22,753 nt of DNA from Bacillota bacterium (lineage in GTDB: Bacteria > Bacillota > Clostridia > Peptostreptococcales > Anaerovoracaceae): assembly GCA_022706625.1 (NCBI GenBank), contig JAKJCD010000016.1:1-22753 (forward strand). Reading direction: 5' to 3'. The translations under genes and the position numbers were made by a program. The notes beneath the pieces were generated by a model. It saw nothing but the letters and a program-made list of their open reading frames with translations. It had not been told where the DNA came from and made no database searches. Below are positions 7,090 to 14,716 of the stretch, piece by piece (position 1 is the first letter of the stretch; every line of letters starts with the position of its first letter).

Positions 7090-7947
7090 TCAGCTTTTTT
7101 CGGCTATCAGAAGAAAATAACCGACTTTATTATGGTTTTGGATACCGGAAAGAGGCGAATCTTCCTCTTTTTCTGCAGTTGATTTGAAAAAAGCTTCAAT
7201 TGATCCGTAATGCATGATGAGGGCAGCGGTGAAATCTTTCAGCTCGTTATTTTTATCTTCCCAAATCAGGATTTTAAAACCTATTTCCTCTAGCAGGCCT
7301 TTTAGATCTTCAGGAATAAAGGCCCCTTCCAGACAGTTCCTTACCTTTTCTGTTTTGACGGGGTTTCCCCCTTCATGTGAATGCTCTCCGTGATCTTGCC
7401 CGGAACAATGGCCTGAGCAATTTCCCCTGCAAGACTTTCCCTCAGACACTCCCGGTTCTTTTAGATAAAAATCACTGATTATCAATTTCCCGCCCTTTTT
7501 CAGCACGCAATATGCTTCATGAAGAGCTTCCGTGATATTATCCATTAAGGATAGTGCACATTCGATAAATATTCCATCAAAGGTAAGGGAAGAAAAATTG
7601 AGCATCTCTCCGTCCCCAAATATCAAATTCAGCTCGGGGTTCCTCGATTTGCCCTTTTCGAGCAAATCCGTCGAAAGATCTATCCCCACAGCCTCAGCGC
7701 CATAATCGGAATGCAATAGCTCCACGGTTGCTCCGTAGCCGCACCCCACATCCAAAATTTTAGCGCCCTTCTTGAAATCACAGAGCTCCATCGCCCGTCG
7801 GGTCACAGAAAGACCGCCCGGCCTGATTGTGCCTCCGAAGATCGAGTACAGCTCCGGATCTTCAAACAGCTTGCACCCATTACCGGAAGCAGCTCGGTAT
7901 TCCTTCACAATATCATTCAATTCTTCACTGTGGCAGTCGCATCCCAT
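7090..7947 (-). CDS. SAM-dependent methyltransferase with Cys/His-rich insert (DVU_1556 family)
   Basis: This 285-residue class I methyltransferase has motif I ILDVGCGYG at 64-72, the acidic end of strand two at AVGIDLS (86-92), GDGEMLNF at 111-118 and LKKGGKLIISDFY at 149-161. Residues 173-191 form an unusual Cys/His-rich insert (CRGNCSGHCSGQDHGEHSH) that could hold a metal ion. The N-terminus also starts with GCDCH. It is the first gene of the minus arm, transcribed from a consensus promoter at 8032-8061 with an AAAGGA ribosome-binding site. The pattern RPGGLSVT then RAMELC, followed by IECALSL, fits the DVU_1556 methyltransferase family seen beside aldehyde oxidoreductases. The substrate is unknown; with the radical SAM gene in the same operon, two methyl-type transfers to one cofactor are conceivable but unproven. 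Confidence 0.88.
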   Translation of the reverse strand: MGCDCHSEELNDIVKEYRAASGNGCKLFEDPELYSIFGGTIRPGGLSVTRRAMELCDFKKGAKILDVGCGYGATVELLHSDYGAEAVGIDLSTDLLEKGKSRNPELNLIFGDGEMLNFSSLTFDGIFIECALSLMDNITEALHEAYCVLKKGGKLIISDFYLKEPGVSEGKSCRGNCSGHCSGQDHGEHSHEGGNPVKTEKVRNCLEGAFIPEDLKGLLEEIGFKILIWEDKNNELKDFTAALIMHYGSIEAFFKSTAEKEEDSPLSGIQNHNKVGYFLLIAEKS

Positions 7948-8031
7948 TGTCTCTTTTTTCCTTTCTGTATCAAATCAATTCGTTAACACTACTGCGAATC
8001 GCATATTCTCATATAATTATGGCTTGTCCAA

Positions 8032-8061
8032 ATTATATCCCGCGGTCAATAATTTTGTCAA
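8032..8061 (-). promoter_or_regulatory. Sigma-A promoter for the minus arm
   Basis: On the minus strand TTGACA (8056-8061) is separated by 18 bp from TATAAT (8032-8037), both perfect consensus. Transcription would start near 8025, giving a leader of about 78 nt before the methyltransferase ATG at 7947. The -35 box lies inside the palindrome at 8053-8071. Confidence 0.8.
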
Positions 8062-8071
8062 TCTGACAAAA
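8053..8071. promoter_or_regulatory. Candidate operator: perfect palindrome over the minus-arm -35 box
   Basis: TTTTGTCA-ATC-TGACAAAA has perfect 8-bp arms and a 3-bp centre. It covers the -35 element of the minus arm and lies about 30 bp upstream of the plus-arm -35. The form suits a dimeric repressor (GntR-like sites have comparable TGTC/GACA cores), but no regulator gene is in the window. Confidence 0.6.
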
Positions 8072-8101
8072 CCGTGCCCGCATAGATGCCGATGAAATGT
8101 C

Positions 8102-8130
8102 TTGAAAAATTTACCGGTTTATGATATAAA
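8102..8130 (+). promoter_or_regulatory. Sigma-A promoter of the aldehyde oxidoreductase gene
   Basis: TTGAAA (8102-8107), a 17-bp spacer and TATAAA (8125-8130) give a strong plus-strand promoter, with a start near 8137 and an 80-nt leader. A small hairpin, GGCTC(8145-8149)...GAGCC(8156-8160), lies in the leader, and AAAGGAGG (8207-8214) is the ribosome-binding site. Confidence 0.7.
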
Positions 8131-8173
8131 TTTAATTAACGTCGGCTCGTTTTTTGAGCCTTCAAAACCGGTT
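8113..8173. promoter_or_regulatory. Paired ACCGGT inverted repeats around the oxidoreductase transcription start
   Basis: ACCGGTTT (8113-8120), inside the promoter spacer, is the exact reverse complement of AAACCGGT (8165-8172) in the leader. Each core is itself a palindrome (ACCGGT; AACCGGTT at 8166-8173). They could be two binding sites of one regulator; no direct evidence identifies it. Confidence 0.4.
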
Positions 8174-8219
8174 ATAGAAAAATAGGTAAATCATTGGAAA
8201 GAGTGCAAAGGAGGATTTT

Positions 8220-11075
8220 ATGAAGTTTAGGAAAATGACCTTGAACATCAACGGCGCCGATCGTTCGTTTATCTGCGATCCGTCAACGGATACGTTGGCA
8301 ACCGTAATAAGGCGCCTTGGGCTGACAGGAACAAAAATCGGCTGCGGAACAGGTGTCTGCGGATCCTGCTCCGTTATTCTAGACGGCAAGGTAATACGTT
8401 CCTGTACAAAAAAAATCAGCACTGTTGAAGAATACAGCAAAGTGCTGACCATCGAAGGAATCGGAGCCCCGAACTATCTTCACCCTCTGCAGGTTGCGTG
8501 GATGAACTACGGCGCAGTACAGTGCGGCTTCTGCAGCCCCGGATTTATCGTATCTGCCTACGGTCTTCTCCAGAATAACCCGAATCCTACCAGAGAGGAA
8601 GTCAGAGATTGGTTCCAGAAGCACAGAAACATCTGCCGCTGCACAGGGTACAAGCAGCTGGTTGATGCCGTCATGGCCGCTGCTAAAGTGATGCGCGGCG
8701 AATGCTCCATTGAGGACATTCAGGTCGCCGTTCCGAAAGAAGGAGAAACCAACCTTTACGGCAAGCCTCTTGTCAGGCCGGCAGCTCTTGCCAAGGTCTG
8801 CGGCTTAAGCGATTACGGCGATGACATTGAACTCAAAATGCCCGGCAGCACACTTCACGTCGTTCTGGCTCAACCTAAAGTCACACACCATGCAAAACTC
8901 TTAAAGATCAACACCGAAGAAGCTGAAAAAATGCCCGGTGTTTACAAAATCATCACTGCAAAAGATATCAAAGAAGCAGGAGGCACCAACCGCCTTGCAT
9001 GGTATACTTTTACACCCAGGACTCTCGCTACCGAAGCTACTCACCTTCTTCTTGCCGAAGACAAGATCGTTACATATGGCACTGTAGTAGCAATGGTCGC
9101 TGCAGATACAAAGGAACATGCACAAGCGGCGGCGGCAAAAGTCACCGTCGATATCGAACAGCTGCCCGAGTATCTGAATTATCTTGATGCCGCTATGCCC
9201 GATGCCATCAGGATCCATGAAGACCATCCCAATGTATGGTCCATGCAGCCCACCATCAAGGGAGAAGATGTGGTTCCTCTTATGAAGAGCGCTCCTCATG
9301 TAGTTGAGGGCAGCTTCTATACTACCAGAGAACCGCATATGCCTATCGAAGGCGACACCATCCAGGCATACTGGGGCGACGACGATATGCTCACAGTTCA
9401 ATGCAAGGCCCAGTGTATTTATGCAAATATTTATGATATTTCTGCTGCCACCGGAGTACCAACGGAGAAAATCCGCGTCATTGAGAATCCCACCGGTGCT
9501 ACATTCGGATGGGGCATCGCTGCCCACTCCTATGCTCTTGCAGCTGTCGCCTGCCTGTGCTGCGACAACAGACCAATAGCTCTTTCGATGTCCTATGCAG
9601 AGTTCATGGCCTTTTCCGGCAAGCGTGCGCCTTCCTACAGCAACGCAAGACTCGCCTGCGACAACGATGGAAAGATTATTGCCGCCGAATGGGATACGGG
9701 GTTGGATCACGGCGCTTACAACGAGCTTGGCGACGACATCATATCCCGTGTTGCGCGTTTCATGTTCTTCCCCTACAATGTGCCCAACTGCCAGGGGCTG
9801 GCCAGAGTAGCCACGACCAACCATGCTTACGGCACAGCTTACAGAGGATACGGCTCACCTCAAGCCTATATGGCTTCTGAGTCTCTGATGGACATGATGG
9901 CAGAGAAAATCGGCATGGACCCCTTCGAGATCAGATGGAGAAACATTGCCCGCCCCGGAGACCTGAACATCAACCAGTATCCCTTCGTGGACTACCCGAT
10001 GGAAAAGATCATGGAGACCATGCGTCCGATCTATGAAAAAGCCGTAGCTGATGCAAAAGCTGCGGACACCCCCGAAAAACGCCGCGGCGTAGGCATCGCC
10101 TGGGGCGGATACAATGTCACCGAAGGAACGGCAGATCAGTGTACTGTCGCAATCGAGCTTCGCGAGGACGGCAAATTTGTCAAGTATGACACTTGGCAGG
10201 ATCAGGGCCAGGGTGGCGATATAGGTTCGCTTCACGTGACTCTCGAAGCCCTCAAGCCTTTGGGCGTTACCCCGGAAGATATCGTACTGATCCAAAACGA
10301 CAGCAAGCTTTGCCCGGATCACGGTTCCAGTGCTTCCTCCCGTTCTCACTATATGAACGGCAAGGCCTCCAAGATGGCGGCAGATTTGCTGATAAATGCC
10401 ATGAAAAAATCCGACGGTACCTTTAGGACCTATGCGGAAATGACAGCGGAAGGGATCCCGACCAAATACGAGGCTCAATATGAAAACCCGTCAGATCCCG
10501 ATCTTTGCGACCTGGATCCCAATACCGGCGTGGGCAACCCGACTCCGGACTATACCTATGCTCTCTTCCTTGCGGAAGTGGAGGTTGATACGGCTACCGG
10601 TAAAGCCACAATTATCGGATACACCTGTGTAGACGACGTGGGTAATATCGGCGACCTTGATTCTGTCAACGGACAGGCCTACGGCGGATTGTCCCATTCC
10701 ATGGGCTTTGCTCTTACCGAGAACTATGACGATGTGAAAAAGCACAACAACATCGCCGGCGCCGGCATTCCTCAGATCAAGGATATCCCGGATAAGTTTG
10801 ACATAATCCACCTGGTCACAGAGAGGAAAAAGAACCCCTTCGGTTCCTCGGGAGCATCTGAAGCTTATCAGTCTTCCGGCCATGTGGCTGTCATCAATGC
10901 TATAAACAATGCTTGCGGTGTCCGGGTCTACGAGCTTCCCGCTCTTCCGGCCAAGATTAAAGAAGGTCTTGGCACCCTGGCTAAAGGCGGCAAGATCGAG
11001 CCGCCCAAGAAATATTTCTTGGGCTCCGATTTCCAGGAAGAGATCGATCAGATTAAAGCCAACCCGATCAAGTAG
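8220..11075 (+). CDS. mop: Molybdopterin-dependent aldehyde oxidoreductase, FAD-less single chain
   Basis: This 951-residue protein belongs to the xanthine oxidase family and has the Desulfovibrio gigas MOP layout. An N-terminal plant-type [2Fe-2S] domain has C42, C47, C50 and C62; a second [2Fe-2S] domain has C102 and C105 (CGFC) plus C139 and C141 (CRC). Then come the two molybdenum-binding regions without an intervening FAD domain. Residues NPTGATFGWG (423-432), R542 and Y544 in YRGYGSPQ, and the presumed catalytic E881 in GASEAYQSSGH sit where MOP has its active-site groups (from memory F425, R533, Y535, E869). The enzyme would hydroxylate an aldehyde or N-heterocycle with water and pass electrons to an outside acceptor. 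AAAGGAGG sits 5 bp before the ATG. It heads the plus arm and diverges from the maturation genes. The true substrate cannot be told from sequence. Confidence 0.93.
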   Translation: MKFRKMTLNINGADRSFICDPSTDTLATVIRRLGLTGTKIGCGTGVCGSCSVILDGKVIRSCTKKISTVEEYSKVLTIEGIGAPNYLHPLQVAWMNYGAVQCGFCSPGFIVSAYGLLQNNPNPTREEVRDWFQKHRNICRCTGYKQLVDAVMAAAKVMRGECSIEDIQVAVPKEGETNLYGKPLVRPAALAKVCGLSDYGDDIELKMPGSTLHVVLAQPKVTHHAKLLKINTEEAEKMPGVYKIITAKDIKEAGGTNRLAWYTFTPRTLATEATHLLLAEDKIVTYGTVVAMVAADTKEHAQAAAAKVTVDIEQLPEYLNYLDAAMPDAIRIHEDHPNVWSMQPTIKGEDVVPLMKSAPHVVEGSFYTTREPHMPIEGDTIQAYWGDDDMLTVQCKAQCIYANIYDISAATGVPTEKIRVIENPTGATFGWGIAAHSYALAAVACLCCDNRPIALSMSYAEFMAFSGKRAPSYSNARLACDNDGKIIAAEWDTGLDHGAYNELGDDIISRVARFMFFPYNVPNCQGLARVATTNHAYGTAYRGYGSPQAYMASESLMDMMAEKIGMDPFEIRWRNIARPGDLNINQYPFVDYPMEKIMETMRPIYEKAVADAKAADTPEKRRGVGIAWGGYNVTEGTADQCTVAIELREDGKFVKYDTWQDQGQGGDIGSLHVTLEALKPLGVTPEDIVLIQNDSKLCPDHGSSASSRSHYMNGKASKMAADLLINAMKKSDGTFRTYAEMTAEGIPTKYEAQYENPSDPDLCDLDPNTGVGNPTPDYTYALFLAEVEVDTATGKATIIGYTCVDDVGNIGDLDSVNGQAYGGLSHSMGFALTENYDDVKKHNNIAGAGIPQIKDIPDKFDIIHLVTERKKNPFGSSGASEAYQSSGHVAVINAINNACGVRVYELPALPAKIKEGLGTLAKGGKIEPPKKYFLGSDFQEEIDQIKANPIK

Positions 11076-11103
11076 TAACTGCGGAATTGATCCCGTAGCT
11101 TAG

Positions 11104-11145
11104 AATCGGCGGCCTGCAGTTTAATGACCTGCAGACCGCCGATTT
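11104..11145 (+). terminator. Stem-loop terminator after the oxidoreductase gene
   Basis: AATCGGCGG-C-CTGCAG (11104-11119) pairs with CTGCAG-A-CCGCCGATT (11129-11144), a 15-bp stem with one mismatch and a 9-nt loop. Only a short TTT follows, so termination may be partial, letting some transcription reach the next gene. It probably makes the oxidoreductase mRNA more abundant than the downstream pair. Confidence 0.6.
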
Positions 11146-11173
11146 GTCACAGGAAAGGAACCAGATATTACTG

Positions 11174-11204
11174 TTGCACAAAACTGCCGATCATAGGTTA
11201 TAAT
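11174..11204 (+). promoter_or_regulatory. Promoter of the FAD/Fe-S oxidoreductase gene
   Basis: A perfect TATAAT (11199-11204) is preceded by TTGCAC (11174-11179) at a long 19-bp spacing. A start near 11211 leaves about 26 nt to the ATG at 11237. Confidence 0.55.
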
Positions 11205-11236
11205 AGAGTTGGCCCGGATAAGAGCTGAGGATAAAC

Positions 11237-13564
11237 ATGGAAAAATACTACGAACAATTTAAGAATTGTATACAAAAAGAAGTGCCTTTCTGTCAGGCTT
11301 CCTGCCCTTTTCACATAGAAATCACCGATTTTATTGAAAAAACAGGACGGAATGCCTATGATGCGGCTTACAAAACTTATAGGAACGCAGTGACTTTCCC
11401 GGCAATCGTGGCGGCGCTTTGCCCCGAACCGTGCAAAAAAAACTGCCCACGGGGGAAAGAAGCCTGCGGCGGCAATGCTATTGAACTGCTAGGGCTGGAA
11501 AGGACCGTTGTTAAGCTTACGGAAAATAAAGAGCCCGTCTATTATAACGTTCCAAAAAAGAAACATCGTGCCGCAATAATAGGCGCAGGTATCAGCGGTT
11601 TGGCCTGCGCACTTCGTCTTGCAGCAAAAAAATACGACGTTGAAATCTTTGAGGCTTCCGGCAGGTTGGGCGGACACTTGTGGGAAATAGCCGACGGGAG
11701 CCCTTCTGCAGGCGGCCTTACTCCTGAAGTCTTTTTGGCTGAATTTGAGCTTCAGCTTAAGCAGGAGGATATTCCCATCCACTTCAACACAAAGGTAACA
11801 AACCTTCTTCAGAAGGATATGGAAAGGTTTGATGCTATTTATGTGGCCACAGGCAAAGGAGGCCATGATTTCGGTCTGCTGAAAGAAGAAGCTCCTTTAA
11901 CGATAAATAAAAATACCGCCTGCTTTGCCGGAGGATCCCTGACCGGCAAGGACGCAATTGAGGCTCTTGCCGAAGGCATAAATATGGCAACTGCTATAGA
12001 GGTGTATTTTAAAACCGGAAAATCCGCCTACCCGGAAGATAAACGAACCACCAAGGTGCAGGTAGATCCTTCAAAATTGACTTTTATAAAAGGGCCTGCT
12101 CTTGACGAAGCCGGTTGCATAAAAGCTGAAGACGTAAAGGAAGAGTCGGAACGGTGCCTTAGATGTCAATGCGATTCCTGCAGGATATATTGCGATTTGG
12201 TGTCATTTACCGGAAAATGGCCCCTCAGGATAAAGGACGAAGTGCAGGCAACGCTTCACGATGGCCAGGCAGATGTAAAGGCTCAGCCGGCGAAAAGGCT
12301 TATTAACATTTGCACCCATTGCGGACTCTGCGATGATGTTTGTCCTGCGGAAATTGATATGGATAATATGTTCCTTGAGGCAAGAGCGAACTTACACAGA
12401 TTGAATAAAATGCCCTGGGCTTTTCACGATTTCTGGCTGCGGGACATGGCTTTTGCCGACGGAGAGCAGTCCGCCCTAATCAGGACACCGACAGGCGTCG
12501 GTAAATCAGAATATGCATTTTTTCCCGGCTGTCAGATGGGAGCATCGGAACCCCGCTATGTTTCGGATACCTATAGATGGCTTTTATGTAAAGAACCCTC
12601 CATGGGCATTTTGCTCAAATGCTGCGGGACTCCGGTCAAATGGGCAGGCGATACGAAAAAGCATGCCGATACAATTGACAGCCTCCGCTCCGACTGGGAA
12701 GGCCTGGGCAAACCAAAGCTTGTGATAGCCTGCCCCAGTTGTATGAATAATATTTCGGAATTTCTTCCGGATGTGGAGTTTATCTCGCTTTATGAATTCA
12801 TTGAAGAAAGAGGAGGAATGATACCGGCAATGAGAGGCGGCGCCGAGCCCTGGTCTGTCTTCGACCCCTGTGCAAGCGCCGGTAATGACTCTCTCCGAAA
12901 AACAGTGCGCGATCTTGCTGTAAAGGCCGGATTTAAGCTCGAAGCTCTCCCGGTGCAGGAGAATCTTTCCGCATGCTGCAGCTATGGAGGGCAGGTTTCT
13001 ATAGCAAACCCGGCTTATGCGGATTATGTCATCGATAAGAGGATAAAAGAAAGCAACAACCCATATATCACCTACTGCGTAAACTGCCGCGACTCTTTTT
13101 TGAGCGGAGGCAAAAAAAGCATCCATATTTTAGACATACTTTTCGGAGATGACGGAACAGGCGGTCATGCAATCCTTCCGACGTCGACGGAGCGCAGGAG
13201 GAACAGGACGGAACTGAAGAAAGCGATGCTTAAAGAGTTTTGGGATGAAGATATGATCGAAAAAGAGTCTAAGACGTATATTAAATTAAAAATCGGCCCT
13301 GATATGAAAGCCAAGCTTGACCGCGAGCACATACTTGAAGAGGAAATCACCGAAGTGGTCCAATGCTGTGAAACCACCGGCAGGAAGATCGAACTTGCGG
13401 ACAAGGCAACTTTCAGCGGTTACCACCGTATAGGACATATGACTTATTGGGTGGAGTACAGATGCGAAGGTGACGGATTTGAACTGGTCAACGCCTATTC
13501 CCACAGGATGAAAATCGATTTGGAGGCTGTCTGGAATGGAAAAAGAGTCGACACTGATATGTGA
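11237..13564 (+). CDS. FAD-dependent pyridine nucleotide-disulfide-type oxidoreductase with multiple [4Fe-4S] and CCG-type regions
   Basis: The 775 residues combine several modules. Residues 1-100 resemble the GltD-type N-terminal [4Fe-4S] domain (C11, C19, C23, C62, C66, C70, C77). Residues 111-260 are an FAD fold with GAGISG at 116-121, and the NAD-binding half looks shortened. Residues 307-319 hold five cysteines (CLRCQCDSCRIYC), 359-369 a ferredoxin motif (CTHCGLCDDVC), and 430-620 an HdrB-like CCG region with KCCGTP (462-463), CPSC (499-502), C545, ACCSYGG (580-581) and CVNC (614-617). The last 110 residues are a separate domain I do not recognise. As the oxidoreductase has no flavin, this protein is the likely electron acceptor linking it to NAD(P) or another carrier (inference). 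GAGG precedes the ATG. RefSeq has a matching dicluster-binding family name. It overlaps the next gene by 29 bp. Confidence 0.85.
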   Translation: MEKYYEQFKNCIQKEVPFCQASCPFHIEITDFIEKTGRNAYDAAYKTYRNAVTFPAIVAALCPEPCKKNCPRGKEACGGNAIELLGLERTVVKLTENKEPVYYNVPKKKHRAAIIGAGISGLACALRLAAKKYDVEIFEASGRLGGHLWEIADGSPSAGGLTPEVFLAEFELQLKQEDIPIHFNTKVTNLLQKDMERFDAIYVATGKGGHDFGLLKEEAPLTINKNTACFAGGSLTGKDAIEALAEGINMATAIEVYFKTGKSAYPEDKRTTKVQVDPSKLTFIKGPALDEAGCIKAEDVKEESERCLRCQCDSCRIYCDLVSFTGKWPLRIKDEVQATLHDGQADVKAQPAKRLINICTHCGLCDDVCPAEIDMDNMFLEARANLHRLNKMPWAFHDFWLRDMAFADGEQSALIRTPTGVGKSEYAFFPGCQMGASEPRYVSDTYRWLLCKEPSMGILLKCCGTPVKWAGDTKKHADTIDSLRSDWEGLGKPKLVIACPSCMNNISEFLPDVEFISLYEFIEERGGMIPAMRGGAEPWSVFDPCASAGNDSLRKTVRDLAVKAGFKLEALPVQENLSACCSYGGQVSIANPAYADYVIDKRIKESNNPYITYCVNCRDSFLSGGKKSIHILDILFGDDGTGGHAILPTSTERRRNRTELKKAMLKEFWDEDMIEKESKTYIKLKIGPDMKAKLDREHILEEEITEVVQCCETTGRKIELADKATFSGYHRIGHMTYWVEYRCEGDGFELVNAYSHRMKIDLEAVWNGKRVDTDM

Positions 13565-13727
13565 TAAATGCAAGGTCAACCTTTCGTTGGCGGATGTCCA
13601 CTTCAGTTATCTGGATCACAATTTCCGCCACAAGGTACTGCGCTGCCCGGAATGCGGGCAGGTCTATCTGTCCGAAGAGTTGGTGGCAAGGATAAAAGAA
13701 GTCGAAACTACATTCGAGGACAAATAA
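13536..13727 (+). CDS. Small four-cysteine redox or zinc-ribbon protein (DVU_1557 family)
   Basis: The 63 residues carry two knuckles, C9-x2-C12 and C37-x2-C40, the pattern of a rubredoxin-like or zinc-ribbon fold, ending in a short charged helix. The gene overlaps the end of the FAD/Fe-S protein gene by 29 bp and is preceded by GGAGG 9 bp before its ATG, so the pair is translationally coupled and the proteins probably act together. The family (DVU_1557 redox protein, by recollection) accompanies the same set of genes in other anaerobes. It could carry one electron if it binds iron, or be a structural zinc subunit; sequence cannot decide. A bidirectional terminator follows at once. Confidence 0.85.
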   Translation: MEKESTLICDKCKVNLSLADVHFSYLDHNFRHKVLRCPECGQVYLSEELVARIKEVETTFEDK

Positions 13728-13737
13728 AAAAGCACTA

Positions 13738-13764
13738 AAAAGCGGCAACTTCGCTGCCGCTTTT
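13738..13764. terminator. Bidirectional terminator between the module and rpsI
   Basis: AAAAGCGGCA (13738-13747) pairs perfectly with TGCCGCTTTT (13755-13764) across a 7-nt loop. On the plus strand it ends in TTTT; on the minus strand a TTTTT then TTTTTT tract follows (13741-13727 side). It serves the converging redox-protein gene and rpsI. Confidence 0.85.
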
Positions 13765-13773
13765 GATGTTTGA

Positions 13774-14166
13774 TTATCTCTTTGAAAACTGAGACGCTCT
13801 ACGGGCTTTTTTAAGTCCGTATTTCTTTCTCTCTTTCATTCTCGGATCTCTGGTCAAAAACCCTGCGTCCTTCAAGGTATGGCGATTTTCGCCATCCGCT
13901 ATGCACAAGGCCCTTGATATCCCGTGACGGAGAGCTCCGGCCTGTCCCGTTGTGCCGCCGCCTCTTACTGTTGCGATCACATCGAATCTGCCTTCGGTTG
14001 ATGTCACCTCAAAAGGTCTGCTTACTTCCCTCTTTAGGATTTCCATGCCGAAATAATCGTCTAAAGGCTTTTTATTGATCGTTACTTCGCCTTTCCCGGG
14101 GATTAATCTTACACGGGCTACAGACGACTTTCTCCTGCCTGTTCCATAATACTGCATCTTTGCCAT
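13774..14166 (-). CDS. rpsI: 30S ribosomal protein S9
   Basis: The 130 residues match bacterial S9 over the full length: MQYYGTGRRKSSVARVRL near the start, the glycine-rich VRGGGTTGQAGALRHGISRA segment, the DPRMKERKKYGLKKAR region and the conserved C-terminal SQFSKR tail that reaches tRNA in the ribosomal P site. It follows rplM by 18 bp with GGGGAGG 8 bp before the ATG, the usual rplM-rpsI operon. Length and order are normal. Confidence 0.98.
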   Translation of the reverse strand: MAKMQYYGTGRRKSSVARVRLIPGKGEVTINKKPLDDYFGMEILKREVSRPFEVTSTEGRFDVIATVRGGGTTGQAGALRHGISRALCIADGENRHTLKDAGFLTRDPRMKERKKYGLKKARRASQFSKR

Positions 14167-14184
14167 CTACGATTCCTCCCCTCT

Positions 14185-14613
14185 TTAAAATTCCCATACT
14201 TCGGGCTTTTGAGCTTCATGTTTATGCGTTGATCCGGCATAGACCTTCAGCTTCTTATATACCTGCCGTCCCAGCTTTCCGTCCGGCAGCATGCCTTTTA
14301 TAGCATGACGTATGATCTCTTCCGGCTTCTTTGCCTGCAGCTTCTCAAAGGTGATTTCCCTGAGTCCGCCGGGATAGCCGGTATGATGCTTATAGATCTT
14401 ATCTTTTCTTTTGTTGCCCGTAACGGCGACCTTCTCGGCATTTATAACGATCACATAGTCGCCTGTATCCACATGGGGTGTAAATATGGGCTTTTTCTTG
14501 CCCCTCAGAATGGAAGCGGCTTCTGTCGCCAGTCTGCCGAGGGTTTTCCCTTCCGCATCGATGACGTACCATTTCCTTTCCATCTCATGGGGTTTTGCTA
14601 CGAATGATTTCAT
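14185..14613 (-). CDS. rplM: 50S ribosomal protein L13
   Basis: The 142 residues are a standard L13, with RKWYVIDAEGKTLGRLATEA near the start, the HVDTGDYVIVINAEKVAVTG core, and the YKHTGYPGG-like and GMLPDGKLGRQVYKKLKVY segments. L13 is an early assembly protein of the large subunit. It is the first gene of the rplM-rpsI operon, preceded by AGGAGG and a structured leader with a perfect consensus promoter. Confidence 0.98.
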   Translation of the reverse strand: MKSFVAKPHEMERKWYVIDAEGKTLGRLATEAASILRGKKKPIFTPHVDTGDYVIVINAEKVAVTGNKRKDKIYKHHTGYPGGLREITFEKLQAKKPEEIIRHAIKGMLPDGKLGRQVYKKLKVYAGSTHKHEAQKPEVWEF

Positions 14614-14710
14614 TGTATACTACCTCCTGCCCGGGCGTTTCACCCCACCCTGGCCTGCTTTTTAAATGTACTTGTAAATCCGGGGCTAATGGATTTTTGC
14701 ACATAATGCA
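14614..14710 (-). promoter_or_regulatory. Structured rplM leader, probable L13 autoregulatory element
   Basis: The RNA leader of about 97 nt can form AAAUCC...GGAUUU (14691-14696 with 14676-14681) and GCC-A-GGG...CCC-G-GGC (14652-14654 and 14648-14650 with 14629-14635). The second stem directly abuts the AGGAGG (14623-14628). L13 leaders that bind L13 are known in Firmicutes; I could not score this against the Rfam model, so the call rests on position and the adjacent stem. Confidence 0.5.
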
Positions 14711-14716
14711 CTAAAA

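Noticed and set aside
1464..7947. Possible selenoproteins in the minus arm
   Set aside because: Relatives of these families can carry selenocysteine, but each frame here is closed by its stop after a full-length domain, all expected positions are cysteines, and I see no internal TGA.
8138..8219. Molybdenum cofactor riboswitch in the oxidoreductase leader
   Set aside because: The leader is only about 80 nt with one 5-bp hairpin; the multi-stem architecture of the Moco RNA is not visible.
8901..9824. Long minus-strand open frame inside the oxidoreductase gene
   Set aside because: It is antisense to a clearly coding domain, shows no recognisable protein family, and owes its openness to codon bias in the plus-strand gene.
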